Source: Magicicada septendecula (Eukaryota > Arthropoda > Insecta > Hemiptera > Cicadidae). From it: a stretch of DNA of 64,000 nucleotides. The DNA lies in contig CM068373.1 of NCBI GenBank assembly GCA_034769895.1, forward strand, positions 204,497,964-204,561,963, in the 5' to 3' direction. Of this stretch, positions 11,771-23,771 are shown piece after piece (within the stretch, counting starts at the first letter, position 1; every line of letters begins with the position of its first letter). Under the pieces are notes generated by a model. The model ran no database searches. It was not told the origin of the DNA and saw nothing but the letters and a program-made list of their open reading frames with translations. A program made the position numbers and the translations under genes.

Positions 11771-13319
11771 GAAATGGCAGTAAGAACCACTAATACACTT
11801 AAAATGAATAAACTTGTTAATGAATAAAATTTTGAAAAGGGAAGAAATATCTACATATAAATAAATCCATAATAAGAATATGATCATAAAATAAATGTCA
11901 ATTATAAGACGGACAATTAAAAGAATAATTGCAAGAACATAAAACTAGTGGAACGATTCATAAGAATTAAGAAAACAAAAATATAATACAAAATATATGC
12001 TACCAATGACCAGAAAAAGATTGTAATAACAGTCAAGGAATAACAGAGAATTAAAATAAAAAAACTTTACACTGAATAACAAGTGATAATTATATTAAAA
12101 CAGCTTCCAACCATAATAAGAAATAATATGCCAGCAGAGCTAACCATTGAGAAAAATAACTGAGATAGAAAATAACTGAAATAGAAATATTAACAGATCT
12201 GAGCAAATACGAAATGAAGTATCCAAAGATATTTAATTTTTTTTTATAGTCATAAGGTGGACTATTCTTATATAATTTTTATTAATAACTGTCTGTAGAT
12301 AAGCCCAGCAGTATTATTATGTTTTGAGCAGAGATGATTTGCCTCTGACCTCAATAAATGACGTAGTATGGCCAGCAGAGTAAGTAGCCTACAGTGCCCC
12401 TCTGAACTGCCCCAGCTCACGTGTTAGGGAATAAATATCCCAAGGATAAAGAACCAAGTTAAGAAAAAATGAAAAATAAAAATAATGAACCTCAGATGAC
12501 TATTACTATCAAGAAAAATCCAGTTAATAATGAAATATAGATAAGCTCAAAAATAAAGAAGCAAAAATTTAGAAATGGGAAGGAAGTAAAGAAATATAAT
12601 TTATAATAAATATCATAAGCAATTATTTCAAACAAACCAAGTATGATCTGAACTAATCATTTCTGGAGGAGAGCAATCTGTAGCATGACAGATAATCCAC
12701 TTAAATAGATTACCATATGATCATTAGCAAAAATCAATTATATGGAATATCCAGAAAAATCCAAATGAGAACCAAATAAAAATCACAATAAATTACCACC
12801 ATAACAAGAAAAGTAAATATAAAGAAAAAACTCTGCAACAAAAATAAATGTACAACAAAATAAAACCCCAAAAAACTAAAATTAAAATAAGAATAATACC
12901 CAGGTAGGATAGGAGTAGGTAAGGAAGCTACCCAGACCAAATAAACGAACCAGAATAAACAAGAATAAATACTAATGAAGAAACCAAGAACGAAAAAGGA
13001 AGAGACCCAGAACAAAGAAAAATAATAATAACAAAATGGTACTGAAGAAACAAGAATGAAGAAGGAAGATATCCAGAACAAACCAATATACCTAATGAAC
13101 AGGGACAAGTTTGAAAATAACATGTAATAGAGGAAGTAGAATACGATCAATACCCAAAAGAAACCCAATAGGGAGAAAACAAAAACCCCAAAAGAAAGTA
13201 AATGTCATTATAGAAAGTATAACACCCCAAAAAACCATAAACTCATGTAAAATAAATAAAAACAAAAGTGTTTAAAGTGCTAAGTAGAAGTGCACCCAAG
13301 AAAGTTATTGTATAATTAA

Positions 13320-13590
13320 TAATATGTGATGTTTTCAATTTGTTTCTTCTGCAAGTAGATAATATTGTGTATTCTTTTTAACACCTGACACACGTTTCAC
13401 TGAAAAATATCAGTATCATCAGAGGTTTCTATGTGAATTAATAACAATCGAAATAATTCTATTAATATAAAATTAACGAATAATCGAATTAGTATCGATT
13501 TTAATGTAAAATAAAATAACTGATAATCGATTATCATTTATACAATATTATCTACTTGCAGAAGAAACAAATTGAAAACATCACAAATTA
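13320..13590 (-). mobile_element. Small inverted-repeat element carrying a hammerhead-type ribozyme
   Basis: The left end (13320-13363) is the reverse complement of the right end (13541-13590) with only a few differences; both contain GTGATGTTTTCAATTTG reading inward. The pair is flanked by the 8-bp direct repeat TATAATTA (13311-13318 and 13591-13598). Between the arms the minus strand holds a hammerhead core at 13380-13430. There is no coding capacity. It may be a Penelope-derived non-autonomous repeat or a MITE that captured the ribozyme. Confidence 0.65.
13380..13430 (-). ncRNA. Hammerhead ribozyme-like motif, type I arrangement
   Basis: On the minus strand, in order: AACCT, CTGATGA, a stem II hairpin ACTGA...TCAGT, GAAAC, GTGT, GTC, AGGTGTT. 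AACCT/AGGT can form stem I. The short AC/GU stem III with a 4-base loop puts the expected cleavage after GTC, between 13387 and 13386. One unpaired base sits between CTGATGA and stem II, a departure from the strict consensus. Short-stem-III hammerheads of this kind are known from Penelope-like elements and retrozymes. Confidence 0.7.
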
Positions 13591-15099
13591 TATAATTACT
13601 GCAAGAAACATAGAGTTACTTATATAGAAAATGATGTATAATTAATAAAGACAAATCTTAACAGTTCCCCCATGATTAAACAATTTGATATTATAAAACT
13701 ATGAAAGGACTAGTGATAGTATCAAGAAATAACAAGGGACAAGTGCAAGTTATTAGATTATCATAAATAAACTTTGAGAAAGTACATTAAATACTGTACC
13801 TTTAAATAACTTTAAGTGTTTAATATAGTATCATGAGTGATATTTAATCAAATAGTATGGTGAAAGAGCAATGACTACTCTTTCTAATAAAATGCCACTG
13901 TTTATATGATAACATTCAATGAAGTGAATAATATAAATAGAGAGCTTGAAGTTAATACATAAAGTGACAAGGGATACATCCCTAAAGTTAAGGAAAACAG
14001 ATAAGACTGTACCCAAATAGTTTTAAGAAAGTGTTAAAAATTAATGGAACAGAAATGTTAGGTTCCAATTACCAATATATGAACTCTATGCATAAGGTTT
14101 GGAAATAGAGATTAATTCTTATATTTATAAAATGTTATTGTGTTTAATAGTTTGAATTAGGAATGCAATGTCTGAATGTGGATATCATTCTTATATAATA
14201 AAATGTTTTTTAGGAGTTACTGTAAGTAATCAGTACAAAAAAGGGTATGAATTTAAATACCAGATTTAATGTCAAATAATTGTTATGCTTTAATTGTTTA
14301 AAGTCAATACTAAATGTTATAGTAGTAACAGAAGGAATTATTAATGAATATTATATAAGAATAGAAGGTCAGAAAAGGGTATAAACTAACTGTGTTATTA
14401 AAAACTTTGTAGGTAATAACAGATAAAATCTAGGCCAAATAGTAAATCTAACTTACATTATAATTGACAAATCCAGTCCTATAAACCAACTAACCTGATG
14501 AAATTTATGCAAGATAAACCCATCACATAGTAATACAATGTAATTTATACTTTAAAAAGATATTCTCAGAAGATAGGTAAAATTATGAATAAAAATGAAA
14601 TGTATTAACTAAAATTTCAGAGGAGGAGTCATAGATAAATGAATTATATTTAAAAACAATAATTAATGGACAAAATTGCAAGAAATTAAGGAAAGATAAA
14701 CAATTATATCAATCTGAGATTCAGTATAATAATAATTATATCAGATAAAATGGCTATTATTTGGACAAGGACAGGAAACACAAATTTAAGCCTACTTTTC
14801 CAAAATGAAAGAAATATAACTTTTTTAAATAAAAACTTTGTAAAACTATATTAATTAGTATCAAAATAAGCAAAATAGATTAAAGAAACCGAATATGTAT
14901 TTAGTATTTCATACAATTAAATAATAACGAAAATATTTTCAGTAATATAATGTATTAAATAAAAATGTATCGGAAGCCAAGGTAATTTGAAACAATGTAT
15001 GATGTATATTAAATTGGCTAAGAATTTCAGGAGACGAAGGAAAAGAGAACAGTTAATTATTATCCGTTGAAGCGAACACTTGAACGAGGTTTTGCTCCG

Positions 15100-16211
15100 T
15101 GTAACCTATGTTAAGGGCGTGCGATACATAAATCGAGTTTAGTGAAAATTTATAACTTTTTTAATTTTGACTTTTAACTTGAGAAGCAGTAACACAAACA
15201 ATAAAACAATTAAACTACAGTAATACAAAACCACGTACACCTAAATTGTTGAATTAACACCACTACAAATAATTATTACGGAAGAAACAAAAAGGGTCAC
15301 GTACGACATATTTAACCAAAGTGAAATAGACATAATCACATACATTTAAACAAAGTGAACTAAGAAACACTGCACCAGGAACACTCAATTAACTCCATAA
15401 CGAATATCCACAATTGCTGAGACGAGGAAACGGTGAACAGGCATCTTTATTGGAAGAAATATTTGTCGAGGTGACGGACATTAACCTACGCAGTTCTCAG
15501 TCGGCCATTTTGGTTTTTCCAGCATCCTATGCGAATTGGAATAAATGAACATCGAGTCTTCACTGGTTCGAATATTATAATATATAAACTTTCAATATTG
15601 ATTCATAACCTTGTAATTGTTAGTTTTAAGACTTTTAATTGTAAGTGTTATACTTTCATGGCCCTACCCTTCTCTGGCTGTTCATAAAATAACCGTTGAA
15701 AGAACCAAATATTATATACACTATTCATGTAAATTTTTTATCGACCGGCCCTGAGTAACGAGTCGATACTGTTGTCAACAATCGATTAATCGTCGATCTT
15801 TCTAATAAATTGTTAATAAATAATATAATTCTGCAAATTGGTTGAGTTTTAATTTAAATATAATTAAAAATAAGTTAATTCAAGATCGCGGACTATCCGA
15901 AAGGCGGTATTTACAAAGGAATAAGGAGCATATTGAAGAAGAAGAAGAACCGTCTATCGACTAGTACCGGAGTTACAATATTAACGCAGGAGTTATTCAG
16001 AGAAAGTGACACAACAACATAAACAACCATAAAATAATTAAAATTTTTACACAATACTGTTACGAAAATTATTTCTTAATTATATACAACAAAAACACGA
16101 AAACAATAATTTTTTCAGAAAACAAAATTTTTTATTTTGAAATAAAATTTTTTTTTATTTCAAATTTTAATATTATTATTATTTTGTAACCTGAATAAAA
16201 GATACGTTACA
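15100..16211 (+). repeat. 3' LTR of element A
   Basis: 15344-16211 repeats the 5' copy without the fold-back insertion and ends in GATACGTTACA. The left boundary is set at TGTAACCT (15100) because it mirrors the terminal GTTACA; it cannot be checked against the 5' LTR, whose start is outside the window. A polyadenylation-like AATAAA lies near 16194. Confidence 0.8.
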
Positions 16212-16832
16212 ATATACAGAGGCCTAGAAGACCCAAGAACTGTAAGCCTGATTTACTGATCAGATAGCATTTTTTACTGGTTGAAAAATGTTATTCACTA
16301 TATTAAATATTCCTATCATGCTGCGAGTTAAAGAGGACAATGATGGAGAGAAAGACGTGGCTAACTCAACAAGGCATGGCCTTCAGATGATGATGATGTA
16401 TAAAATATAGAATTGTGAAGTGAGTGTATGGGTTCAATATTCATTCGGAACAAAGCAATTTTAAATATTTACCAGAACGTTTCATAATTAGAAACAATAA
16501 GATTCTGTGATCCATCAGAAATTTATGATCCAAAATAAGTAACTCCCAGATTCAAAAATATCGAAGTTGTGCATTTCGAATAACCTTCGAAGTGCTACAT
16601 TAAAAACTTTATTCTGTGTTTAAATGAGTAGACTAATAATTTTTTTTCCACTTACCATTTGTATTCAAGTTGGAAGCTTCCTCTTCTTATATTATATGTT
16701 GATGTCTTCAGCTAAGATTTAACTGAACCTGTTTCTTGAGTTCCTGTTTACCCCCCCCCCCCCGCTACCTCTCTTCATTATACTAATAATAAACACAATT
16801 TAACTGAAAACTAGTTTGTGTGAGTAACATAT
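16212..16832. other. Spacer with a probable LINE tail
   Basis: No gene. The plus strand at about 16320-16400 reads as a conserved LINE 3' tail (RVKEDNDGER-like peptide, then a GATGATGATG run). A run of C lies at 16751-16762. Otherwise AT-rich sequence. Confidence 0.4.
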
Positions 16833-17239
16833 TGTTATGACAGTCTTGATCGTTGTATGGTACAGTGGAAAACAAAATACAAGGCACTAATTAAGTCACT
16901 AATCACCAGCTTTAATTATCACAACAAAACAGTTTGTAATCAACAAGATTTGTAATCAGTCTCTTACAATAAATCAAATAAAAATTGTTCACATGCAATA
17001 AAATGCCAACTAATATAAAACACAAGTGTATTACAATTGTCCCGCACGATCATAAAACACATAATATTTTGCCACAATAATTACTTTTCACTAATAACCA
17101 CTTGAACACACAGAGCAATCGCCCGACAACATTGTTTTTCTGCACCCATCGTATCGGCAATGTGATACAGGTATCTTCTGACTACAATGTGATGGCATAA
17201 ACCCATTAATGTAGCGGGACACTGACTTGGCAGCTACAA

Positions 17240-18236
17240 ACTCTAAGGGGTGAACAAGAGCTTCTGAGCTATTTCAGTGTCTTCCCATTTGTAACACTTG
17301 CTGAAGTTCACAATCTCCGATGCCATCAATAAAATGTCTGCACCGTAAACCTTATTCGAAAATCGTCTGGTGCTTCAGGATAAGGCAGTCTAATCAGTCT
17401 GTCGATGGTTGCTTCAAACTCTTGAAGACTCTCCCTGGAGCGTTGTCGTCTTGTTTTTAACTGAGCGTAGTATACATCTTGCAAATGTTTATCACCCTAC
17501 CATAATTCTAGAGCTTTTATCAATTCGGCATAGGTGTTGGCTGTCAGGTGGCACTTTCTGTAGTAGTTCTGCCACAGGTCCTTTTAATGCGAGAACGAGT
17601 GAGACTGCCTTGTCTTTTTCTGTCCAATTATTTGCATATGCAGCAGCTTCAAATTGCCGGAGGTACGTTGCCCAGTGACTGCTTCCGTCAAAGGTTGGAG
17701 CTTTGACATGAACTGTCCCTACTGCAGGCAAAGTGACTTTCTCTATTAAACTTATTTTCTGTATCTTTTTCTGTCTTTATCATTGGTAAAGTCTGCTCAG
17801 AAATTTGTTTTGGTTGTGTCTTAATGAACTGCTCGACTTCATTTTTAATTTATTCTCTTATGTTTGTAATTTAATCTTCTATGACAAATATTTTTGTAGA
17901 CATCAATTCTTCAACAATCGAGACAGATTTTTCTACTTCAGCTATTTTTAATGTGATTGATTCTTGAACCGCCGATATTTTAGTAACTTGTTTATTAAGC
18001 TCAACTCATAGGAGACCCAACTCTTCAGCGGTTTGTTCTTGTGTCTGCTTTTGCTCCTGTATTAACTCTTTGATGTCTTCTATTTTGCGCTTCCATTCCT
18101 CTACCAGTTGTCCTTCCGACTCGAGCATCAGTACTTTTTGTCTTTCTTGTGTTTCCAGTATTAGTGCTTTCTGTTGTAGTTCTTCTGTTTGTAGTAGAAG
18201 CGCTTGGAACACTTCCATCATCTGACTGGCATCCAT
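17240..18236 (-). mobile_element. gag region of element E
   Basis: Starts MDASQMMEVFQALLLQ at 18236, followed by a Gln/Glu-rich coiled coil. A later segment reads VKAPTFDGSSHWATYLRQFE and NNWTEKDKAVSLVLALKG, the start of a gypsy capsid. Broken. Confidence 0.75.
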
Positions 18237-18322
18237 TGTTTATGATTAATTACAAATTACAACAGTCTTGTACAAGTGCCACTGTTTCCACTGTTAACGG
18301 TTCTGTCACACTTCTGACCCAC

Positions 18323-18884
18323 TGTACGATGGTCTACTTGATCATCATATGGTACAGTGGAAAACAAAATACAAGACACCAATTATGTCACTAATCACCA
18401 CCTTTAATTATCAAAATAAAACAGTTTGTACTCAACAAGATAGTGTCTTACAATAAAACAAATAAAAATTGTTCACACGCAATAAAATGTCAACTAATAT
18501 AAAACACAATTTTATTACAATTGTTCCGCATGATTATAAAACACATAACACTTTGCCACAATAATTACTTTTCACGTATAACCATTTGAACGCACCGAGT
18601 AATCGCCCGACAATAACTCGCAACTCAACACTGATTGAGCATCACTGAGTACTTGTATTTATACCCCGTTGAAATACCAGAATATTCTATACTGCGTGTC
18701 AAGAATGCTACTAGAAAACACCAGAACATATAATTGGCTGCGACCTTACACACAGCAGGTGCGGACCGCTGAGTCCAGAACAATCTTGCAACGCATGTTG
18801 AGAATCATGTACGCACACAACATTACAGCCGGATTCCACTGGATCATTTAAGAAACATGTAGACAGTTCTGTAATGTCATAACA
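18323..18884 (-). repeat. 5' LTR of element E
   Basis: 562 bases sharing TGGTACAGTGGAAAACAAAA and TAATCGCCCGACAA with 16833-17130. On the minus strand it is followed by GTGGGTCAGAAGTG, the same sequence that follows the 5' LTR of element F and so a likely primer-binding site. Confidence 0.75.
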
Positions 18885-18888
18885 ATAT

Positions 18889-21640
18889 ACAAACAAACTG
18901 AAAACGAAAGAGATAATCTTAAAACCTGTGACAATTATTCATCAAATAACAAGAACATCGTTTGTTGCTGTGCACAGGTGATAAGCTTATCAGATAAACA
19001 TAAATAGAGATAAGCATGGCGAAACGACACAAGACAGACTGGCAGCCGAATCTGTACACACTGTGTCCAGAAGAATGGGAGTATAGTGGATGGAGGGTTT
19101 GTCAAGAGGGGTGTTATTCTTTTGCGTGTACTGTATTTATATTTTTATGGCAGTGTCATCTTGTCAACAAACTGCCAAACCTATGGTCTGGGTAACAACA
19201 TTACTTGGGGTGGGGGAACCAATCATTTCTATACAATAAAACAAAGAAAATAAATCATTGGACCTCAAATTGGACAATCAATTGCACTGAATTCAAGTTA
19301 ATATTGTTAGATTGCGAAGTCCATCTCGTTTAAATTTTATAAATATTTTTTAATGTTATTATTAATTCGGTGATGTGAGTTCAGTTGTATGTTGTTTCGT
19401 TGAACACGTAAGTTGGTTGGTGTGTTGCTTGGGTTCGCTGAATGTGTATTATAATTCTGCTCTTCGCTCGTCACTGAAATGAACCTATTGGTGTACCCTT
19501 TCACTGAAAAAACATAAGTAATGGTTTATCTTAACACTTACTTGTGACGGTTGGTTAATAGTAATGTTGAGGTGTATTACTAGTAATAAAGTGAGAAGAA
19601 TTCAAATCAACTTCTTGCCGCCGCCACTGTTGCCAACCATGTGTCGTTCACCTAAGCTGTAAAGTCTTAGTCTAATACAATAATAGTCAAACTCTTGGAT
19701 AGGTTATGAATTGGTTTTTTATTCATCGAACTCATTATTAATGATTACTGTTATACAATAATATGGTTTACTTTCTTTTAAAATTTTTAATGTTGTTGAT
19801 GGACTCTTTCAAATAATTAGATCTCAGGGTTACCAGACTGAATCGGACTATCTACCGTTCTGGACGTTAACATTTTGATATATTAATTAATAAACAACGC
19901 AGGTTCTTTTAGACTGCAAGATACACTCAAATCAAAACAATGCACTACTATGACAGTTAGTATTAGGAGAGTGAGATCATTATTATAATTCTTTAACAAA
20001 AAAACATAAATATTGAACAAGTGTTCCTTATTGGATTTGTAGGTTCAGTTGGTTTCATTGTAACCTAACTTACTTGATTTTAAATGATTAAAAATTCCTT
20101 AAATATGTTAACAGTTTTATATAACACAGTTATAATGGGAATCTAGTGATACTTTCATTATTTTATCTTCTTACATTTGGATATAAACAAATTACCAGGT
20201 ATTTGGAAATTACCCACTCATATGGTTGATGATTATATTCCATTTAGCTATAATCTTACATTTAAACACAATATAACACTTAAGATACAATATGTCCAGG
20301 GTTTCTTTTAATTCAATCATTGACGATTCAATGGCTCTTATTCTACAAGTTCATTTACTTAATTAGAAAGTTAAAGTTTGTTAATGATCAGATTTTTAAT
20401 TATTAATTGTTTGTTTTAATTATTAAAATCTTTTTTCCATATAGGTTGGGTTATATTTGATGTACGTTTATTAATTAATTTCGCTGATAGCGTTCCTTAA
20501 TTATTGGATTACTTATTTAAAATATTTGCCATGGTCACTGATACTTGCGTACTAAGTCGTTCTGGTAGTTCACTATTTCACAAAATTTTCTTTTTTATTT
20601 GAATGAGATTAATTTTGATTAATTCATTCTTGCTCACTACCTATGTGCACATACTCCGTTTTAGGTCACTAGTTAAAGAAAACTTTCACTATCCATATAT
20701 CCGACCTAACCTCAACTTGGTGTTTCTAGGTTAGACGCTTTCGTCAGCTGTCGGCTATCAATTCAGCACTTTTTGGTTACGATGACCAGCATGGAGTCTG
20801 CATCGAGGCTTGGGATGAACTGATGATCTTACCTGTGTCGAGATTCTGTACCTAGTAATTAATAATGGCCCCTGATTGGCTAATTGTTCTAATTTTCGTG
20901 AACTCTCGGTAACACTCGGCAAAATAGACGCTTATTTTGACGTCAGTGTCTGGGTTTGAGGCTCTGATTTTTTGGTTTCCCTTGTACACCCACGGGCTTG
21001 TAATTAATTCTTTTTTTTTTATAATTTGAATAATTCACTTATAAATACACTGATACTATTTTCATGACTACTACCGTTTTTGTCTTTTTATCACGAGTAT
21101 TTTGGTTACCCTCACCATATAGTTCTGATAACGATTAACAAAATGAATTTCTTACTATTTCTTACGAACTAATGACATATCTTATTTTCTACCTTATTTT
21201 ATTCATATTGTTCATTTTCGGATAAATAATTATTGTTTATTCAGTTATTAACTATCACCCCTTCTCGTTAAAGTTTTAGGCGGTAATTCATTAAAATTGT
21301 CACTTTTTGTTTAGGCCTACTTCCATAATTTTTCTATGTTTTTATCGCCTTCTTATATTAACTATTCTTATATTTATTACATTATTATACTCCACTTTTG
21401 TTCTTTGTGATAGCTCATCAATATTGCACAATAGTTTTTCACATTATTATTTAATTATTATTCCTAAGTATTACTTTACTTTTGACTAGACTCTTGGTCT
21501 ATTGTCATTCTAAGTGTTTATTACTTATTTCATAATCTTAGTGGTTTGTAACCCATATTTGTTGTGGCCTATCTATACTGAATTAATCATTACCACTTCT
21601 GATTATATCAGCACTAGCTATTATTCCTTATCTAAAAATG
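18889..21640. other. AT-rich stretch with no recognised feature
   Basis: About 2.7 kb without a convincing coding region, repeat boundary or RNA gene. Short open frames (for example 21307-21489) are low-complexity and lack family features. Some of it could be the outer part of the Penelope-like element that begins near 21640. Confidence 0.4.
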
Positions 21641-21675
21641 AACTTTTTCTTGTGAAACTTACTGTTTTTCATTGA

Positions 21676-21712
21676 AGGCGTTTCGGCGTACGTATCCGCC
21701 TTCTTCAGCTTT
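21676..21712 (-). ncRNA. Hammerhead-like core downstream of the Penelope coding region
   Basis: Minus strand: CTGAAGA, then A, a stem GGCG/CGCC around an 8-base loop, then GAAAC. The CTGANGA...GAAA core and stem II are good, but I cannot draw convincing stems I and III, so this copy may be inactive. Confidence 0.45.
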
Positions 21713-21729
21713 GAGCCAGACTGCCATCA

Positions 21730-22304
21730 TTTAGTAACGGTTGTTGTGTGGAAGGTGTAGTGGGGGTGGTGTGTGGAGGAAGGGGATTGGCGTGGGGATT
21801 CAACTTAATGTTTGTTTTTTGTATAATTGTGTCAAAAAGTGTATGTGATTTATATTGTAATTGATCATTAAGTATGTTGTTTGGTTGTGTTGTGTGGTGT
21901 TTATATATTTCGTATTGTTCAGTTGTGTTGAGTTTTCGACCTTTGGGTAAGTAATGTAAAATTTCAAGTTTAGTGTCTATGTTGGTGTAACTGTGGTTTT
22001 TTGTGTGTATGTGTGTGTTGCAAATTCGGAGTGTATATTGTTGTTGGTTAAAGCTTTTAAGTGTTCAGAATAACGGGATGAAAAAGATCTTCCCGTCTGG
22101 CCTATGTAGAAACTATTGCAGTCATTACAATTTAATTTGTAACCACCTGTTTTGTTATATTTGTCTATGTCTGTGTTTGTATTATTGATGTGTTTTTTGA
22201 TGGTATTGGTTGTTCTGTATGCTATTTTGTATTTGTGATTTCTGAATGTGTTGGCGATTTTGTGTGTGTAGGAGTTGTGGTATGTGAGTGTGATGTATTT
22301 ATTG
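21730..22304 (-). CDS. GIY-YIG endonuclease part of the Penelope-like element
   Basis: The peptide contains GGYKLNCNDCNSFYIGQTGR followed by SFSSRYSEHLKAL, the GIY-YIG nuclease fold (Y...YIGQTGR, then the conserved Arg and a His). This is the usual C-terminal domain of Penelope-like elements, which nicks target DNA for primed reverse transcription. Downstream, another frame gives LEILHYLPKGRKLN, a typical Penelope C-terminal segment. The N-terminal side of this part ends abruptly at the LTR of element C. Confidence 0.85.
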
Positions 22305-22308
22305 TGTT

Positions 22309-23619
22309 TGTGACAGTACAAAAAAAAGCCTGATATAAAAATATGGTATGCGAGGTAACAAACTATTGTATTCCGATGTTTTAAAGTCATTTCTATGGGT
22401 TACATAATTTCCCTTTGTTTTGCCGGCAACGACGTAGTTCCGAGACGACAAAATAATCTCAAGGACAGCAGTGGACGTGCAGCTAAAAAGACTTATAATG
22501 GTTACCGCCACTAAGAAAGGCGCTTCATATTCATGTTTCATTGGCCAACAGCTCGAAACGTCATTAAAACCACTATGACGTTATGAAAATACGTAACAAA
22601 CAAAGCTATTATATAACCAGAGACAAAAGAACGATGACGTGTGCTCACTCACACATACGTAGAATTTGCATAATTCTCGCCCCAGTCGACACACAACAGC
22701 AGCAGCAGTAACAACTTGTTACAGGCCGCCGGCAATTTATACCGGCAAAGTGTTTTAAAACAGTACAAAATGTAGTTAAAATATCATTATGTGATAATTA
22801 GAAGTGAGCCAAACAGTGAGCAGTAATTGTTTTCAAAATTATGCAGTAGAGTCAGTGATAATATCAAAAAACGTAACCAAACCAACTTAAGGCCTCAACA
22901 TGTGAAACCTCTTCTAGAACTTCTAGTCTACAGATACAGGGAAGTGCAAAACAAATTTTACTAAAGAGCTCGTTAACCCTATAATTAAATATGTGTACAC
23001 GATAGTAATTTGAATTCATAAGAATGAGTGAGTGAGAGAAAGCGGGGCGTGTTGTTTTTTTTTTAATGTCGACATCCGAACGGGGTGTTGGTTTGCGTTT
23101 GCGTTCAGCCAAGATAATCAAAACCAGTTAATAGCAAAGCAGCTGCTAAATTAAAATATGATATTTGTTAGATTAACGATTAACAAGATATAAAGAAGTT
23201 CATGATGAAGACGAGCCAACTTTAATGGCCGCCATGTTGATTTTGTCCGGTGTACACGCTTATAGCATTTATGGAATAAAACAATATTCATGATTAATGT
23301 TTATACTGAACGTATTCTCATTTCAATGCCTGTCTCTGCCGGCATTCACGCTGAGCAGAATCCTGGATCCCTTAGGTAATAAAAATTCATGTAACGAGAT
23401 TGAAATAAGCAGATGCTATAATTATGGTGGATACCATAATTATGATACCATAATTGTGGTAGACGCGACACACGTGCTTTATTCGATTAAGGTAAACAAA
23501 CCCAAATACAAGTTATTAGATAGTTCATATGACAAATACATTTATATTTATTTAAATGAAAGTGAGTAATAACAAATGCCGCCCAGAACTAGGGACATAA
23601 TAATTGTTGAGTAATTACA
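22309..23619 (+). repeat. 5' LTR of element C
   Basis: Starts TGTGACAGTAC and ends GAGTAATTACA. It contains a TATA-like TATATAA at 22610-22616, TGACGT boxes near 22577 and 22636 that resemble CRE/ATF sites, and AATAAA near 23277. A strong hairpin (ATAATTATGGT/ACCATAATTAT) lies at 23417-23443. Confidence 0.9.
22610..22616 (+). promoter_or_regulatory. Probable TATA box of the element C LTR
   Basis: TATATAA preceded within 40 bases by TGACGTTATG and followed by a second TGACGT. The same arrangement is preserved in the 3' LTR. Promoter function is inferred from position only. Confidence 0.5.
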
Positions 23620-23621
23620 AA

Positions 23622-23639
23622 TGGCGCCCGAACAGGGAC
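23622..23639 (+). promoter_or_regulatory. tRNA-Lys primer-binding site of element C
   Basis: TGGCGCCCGAACAGGGAC starts two bases after the LTR. This is the complement of the 3' end of the tRNA-Lys used as primer by many retroelements, matching over all 18 bases as I recall that sequence. Confidence 0.88.
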
Positions 23640-23771
23640 TATATAAAATACATTAATAGATTTTATATAATAAGCCTGAATTGCGGCAGAGTGGACATAG
23701 AAAGTGAGAATACGCTTGTAAAGTAGACGATAACGATAAGATAAAGCGACAAACCATTAACAAATTTCATA

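Larger units (their letters stand above)
11771..15099 (+). other. Long AT-rich non-coding 3' region of element A
   Basis: About 3.3 kb, very A-rich on the plus strand, without any coding similarity I recognise. A richer segment near 12290-12430 contains CTCAATAAATGAC, which could be a polyadenylation signal, and a loosely repeated purine-rich patch lies near 12960-13110. A purine run (GGAGACGAAGGAAAAGAGAA, about 15031-15050) is the nearest polypurine candidate before the 3' LTR. The region is far longer than the equivalent segment of element D (about 170 bases). Confidence 0.5.
1..16211 (+). mobile_element. Gypsy element A, Ty3/gypsy fossil, left end outside the window
   Basis: Two copies of a roughly 1.1-kb LTR bracket a gypsy-type interior in plus orientation: 5' LTR to 3029, 3' LTR about 15100-16211. 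The LTR ends in ACGTTACA and is followed by a TGGCG-type primer-binding site. Parts seen inside are gag, an aspartic protease and the C-terminal part of an integrase; reverse transcriptase and RNase H are not seen. The element is broken, with several breaks. The LTR copies differ by roughly one to two percent outside the nested insertion, which suggests a fairly young insertion. Three other elements are nested in it (312-2469, 3064-8063, 13320-13590). Protease and integrase resemble those of element D at 29354-35363, so the two belong to the same clade. Confidence 0.85.
16833..18884 (-). mobile_element. Gypsy element E, short fossil with LTRs and gag only
   Basis: A minus-strand element flanked by the 4-bp duplication ATAT (16829-16832 and 18885-18888). 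The 5' LTR is 18323-18884, ending on the plus strand in ATGTCATAACA. A partial 3' LTR is at 16833 to about 17130, starting TGTTATGACA. A gag region lies between them. Pol is not seen. It is broken, with several breaks, and its LTRs and gag mark it as the same family as element F at 35508-41069. Confidence 0.8.

Noticed and set aside
12734-13168. 144-residue Phe/Leu/Tyr-rich minus-strand frame that looks like a multi-pass membrane protein
   Set aside because: It is the reverse complement of A-rich, partly repetitive DNA in the 3' region of element A; no homology or start context supports a gene.
22864-23569. 85- and 90-residue frames repeated in both LTRs of element C
   Set aside because: They are identical only because the LTRs are identical; no motif, and they overlap regulatory-type sequence.
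23622-23639. Lentivirus-type primer site as a sign of an endogenous retrovirus
   Set aside because: No pol, env or retroviral gag is present; the primer site alone is shared by several LTR element groups.
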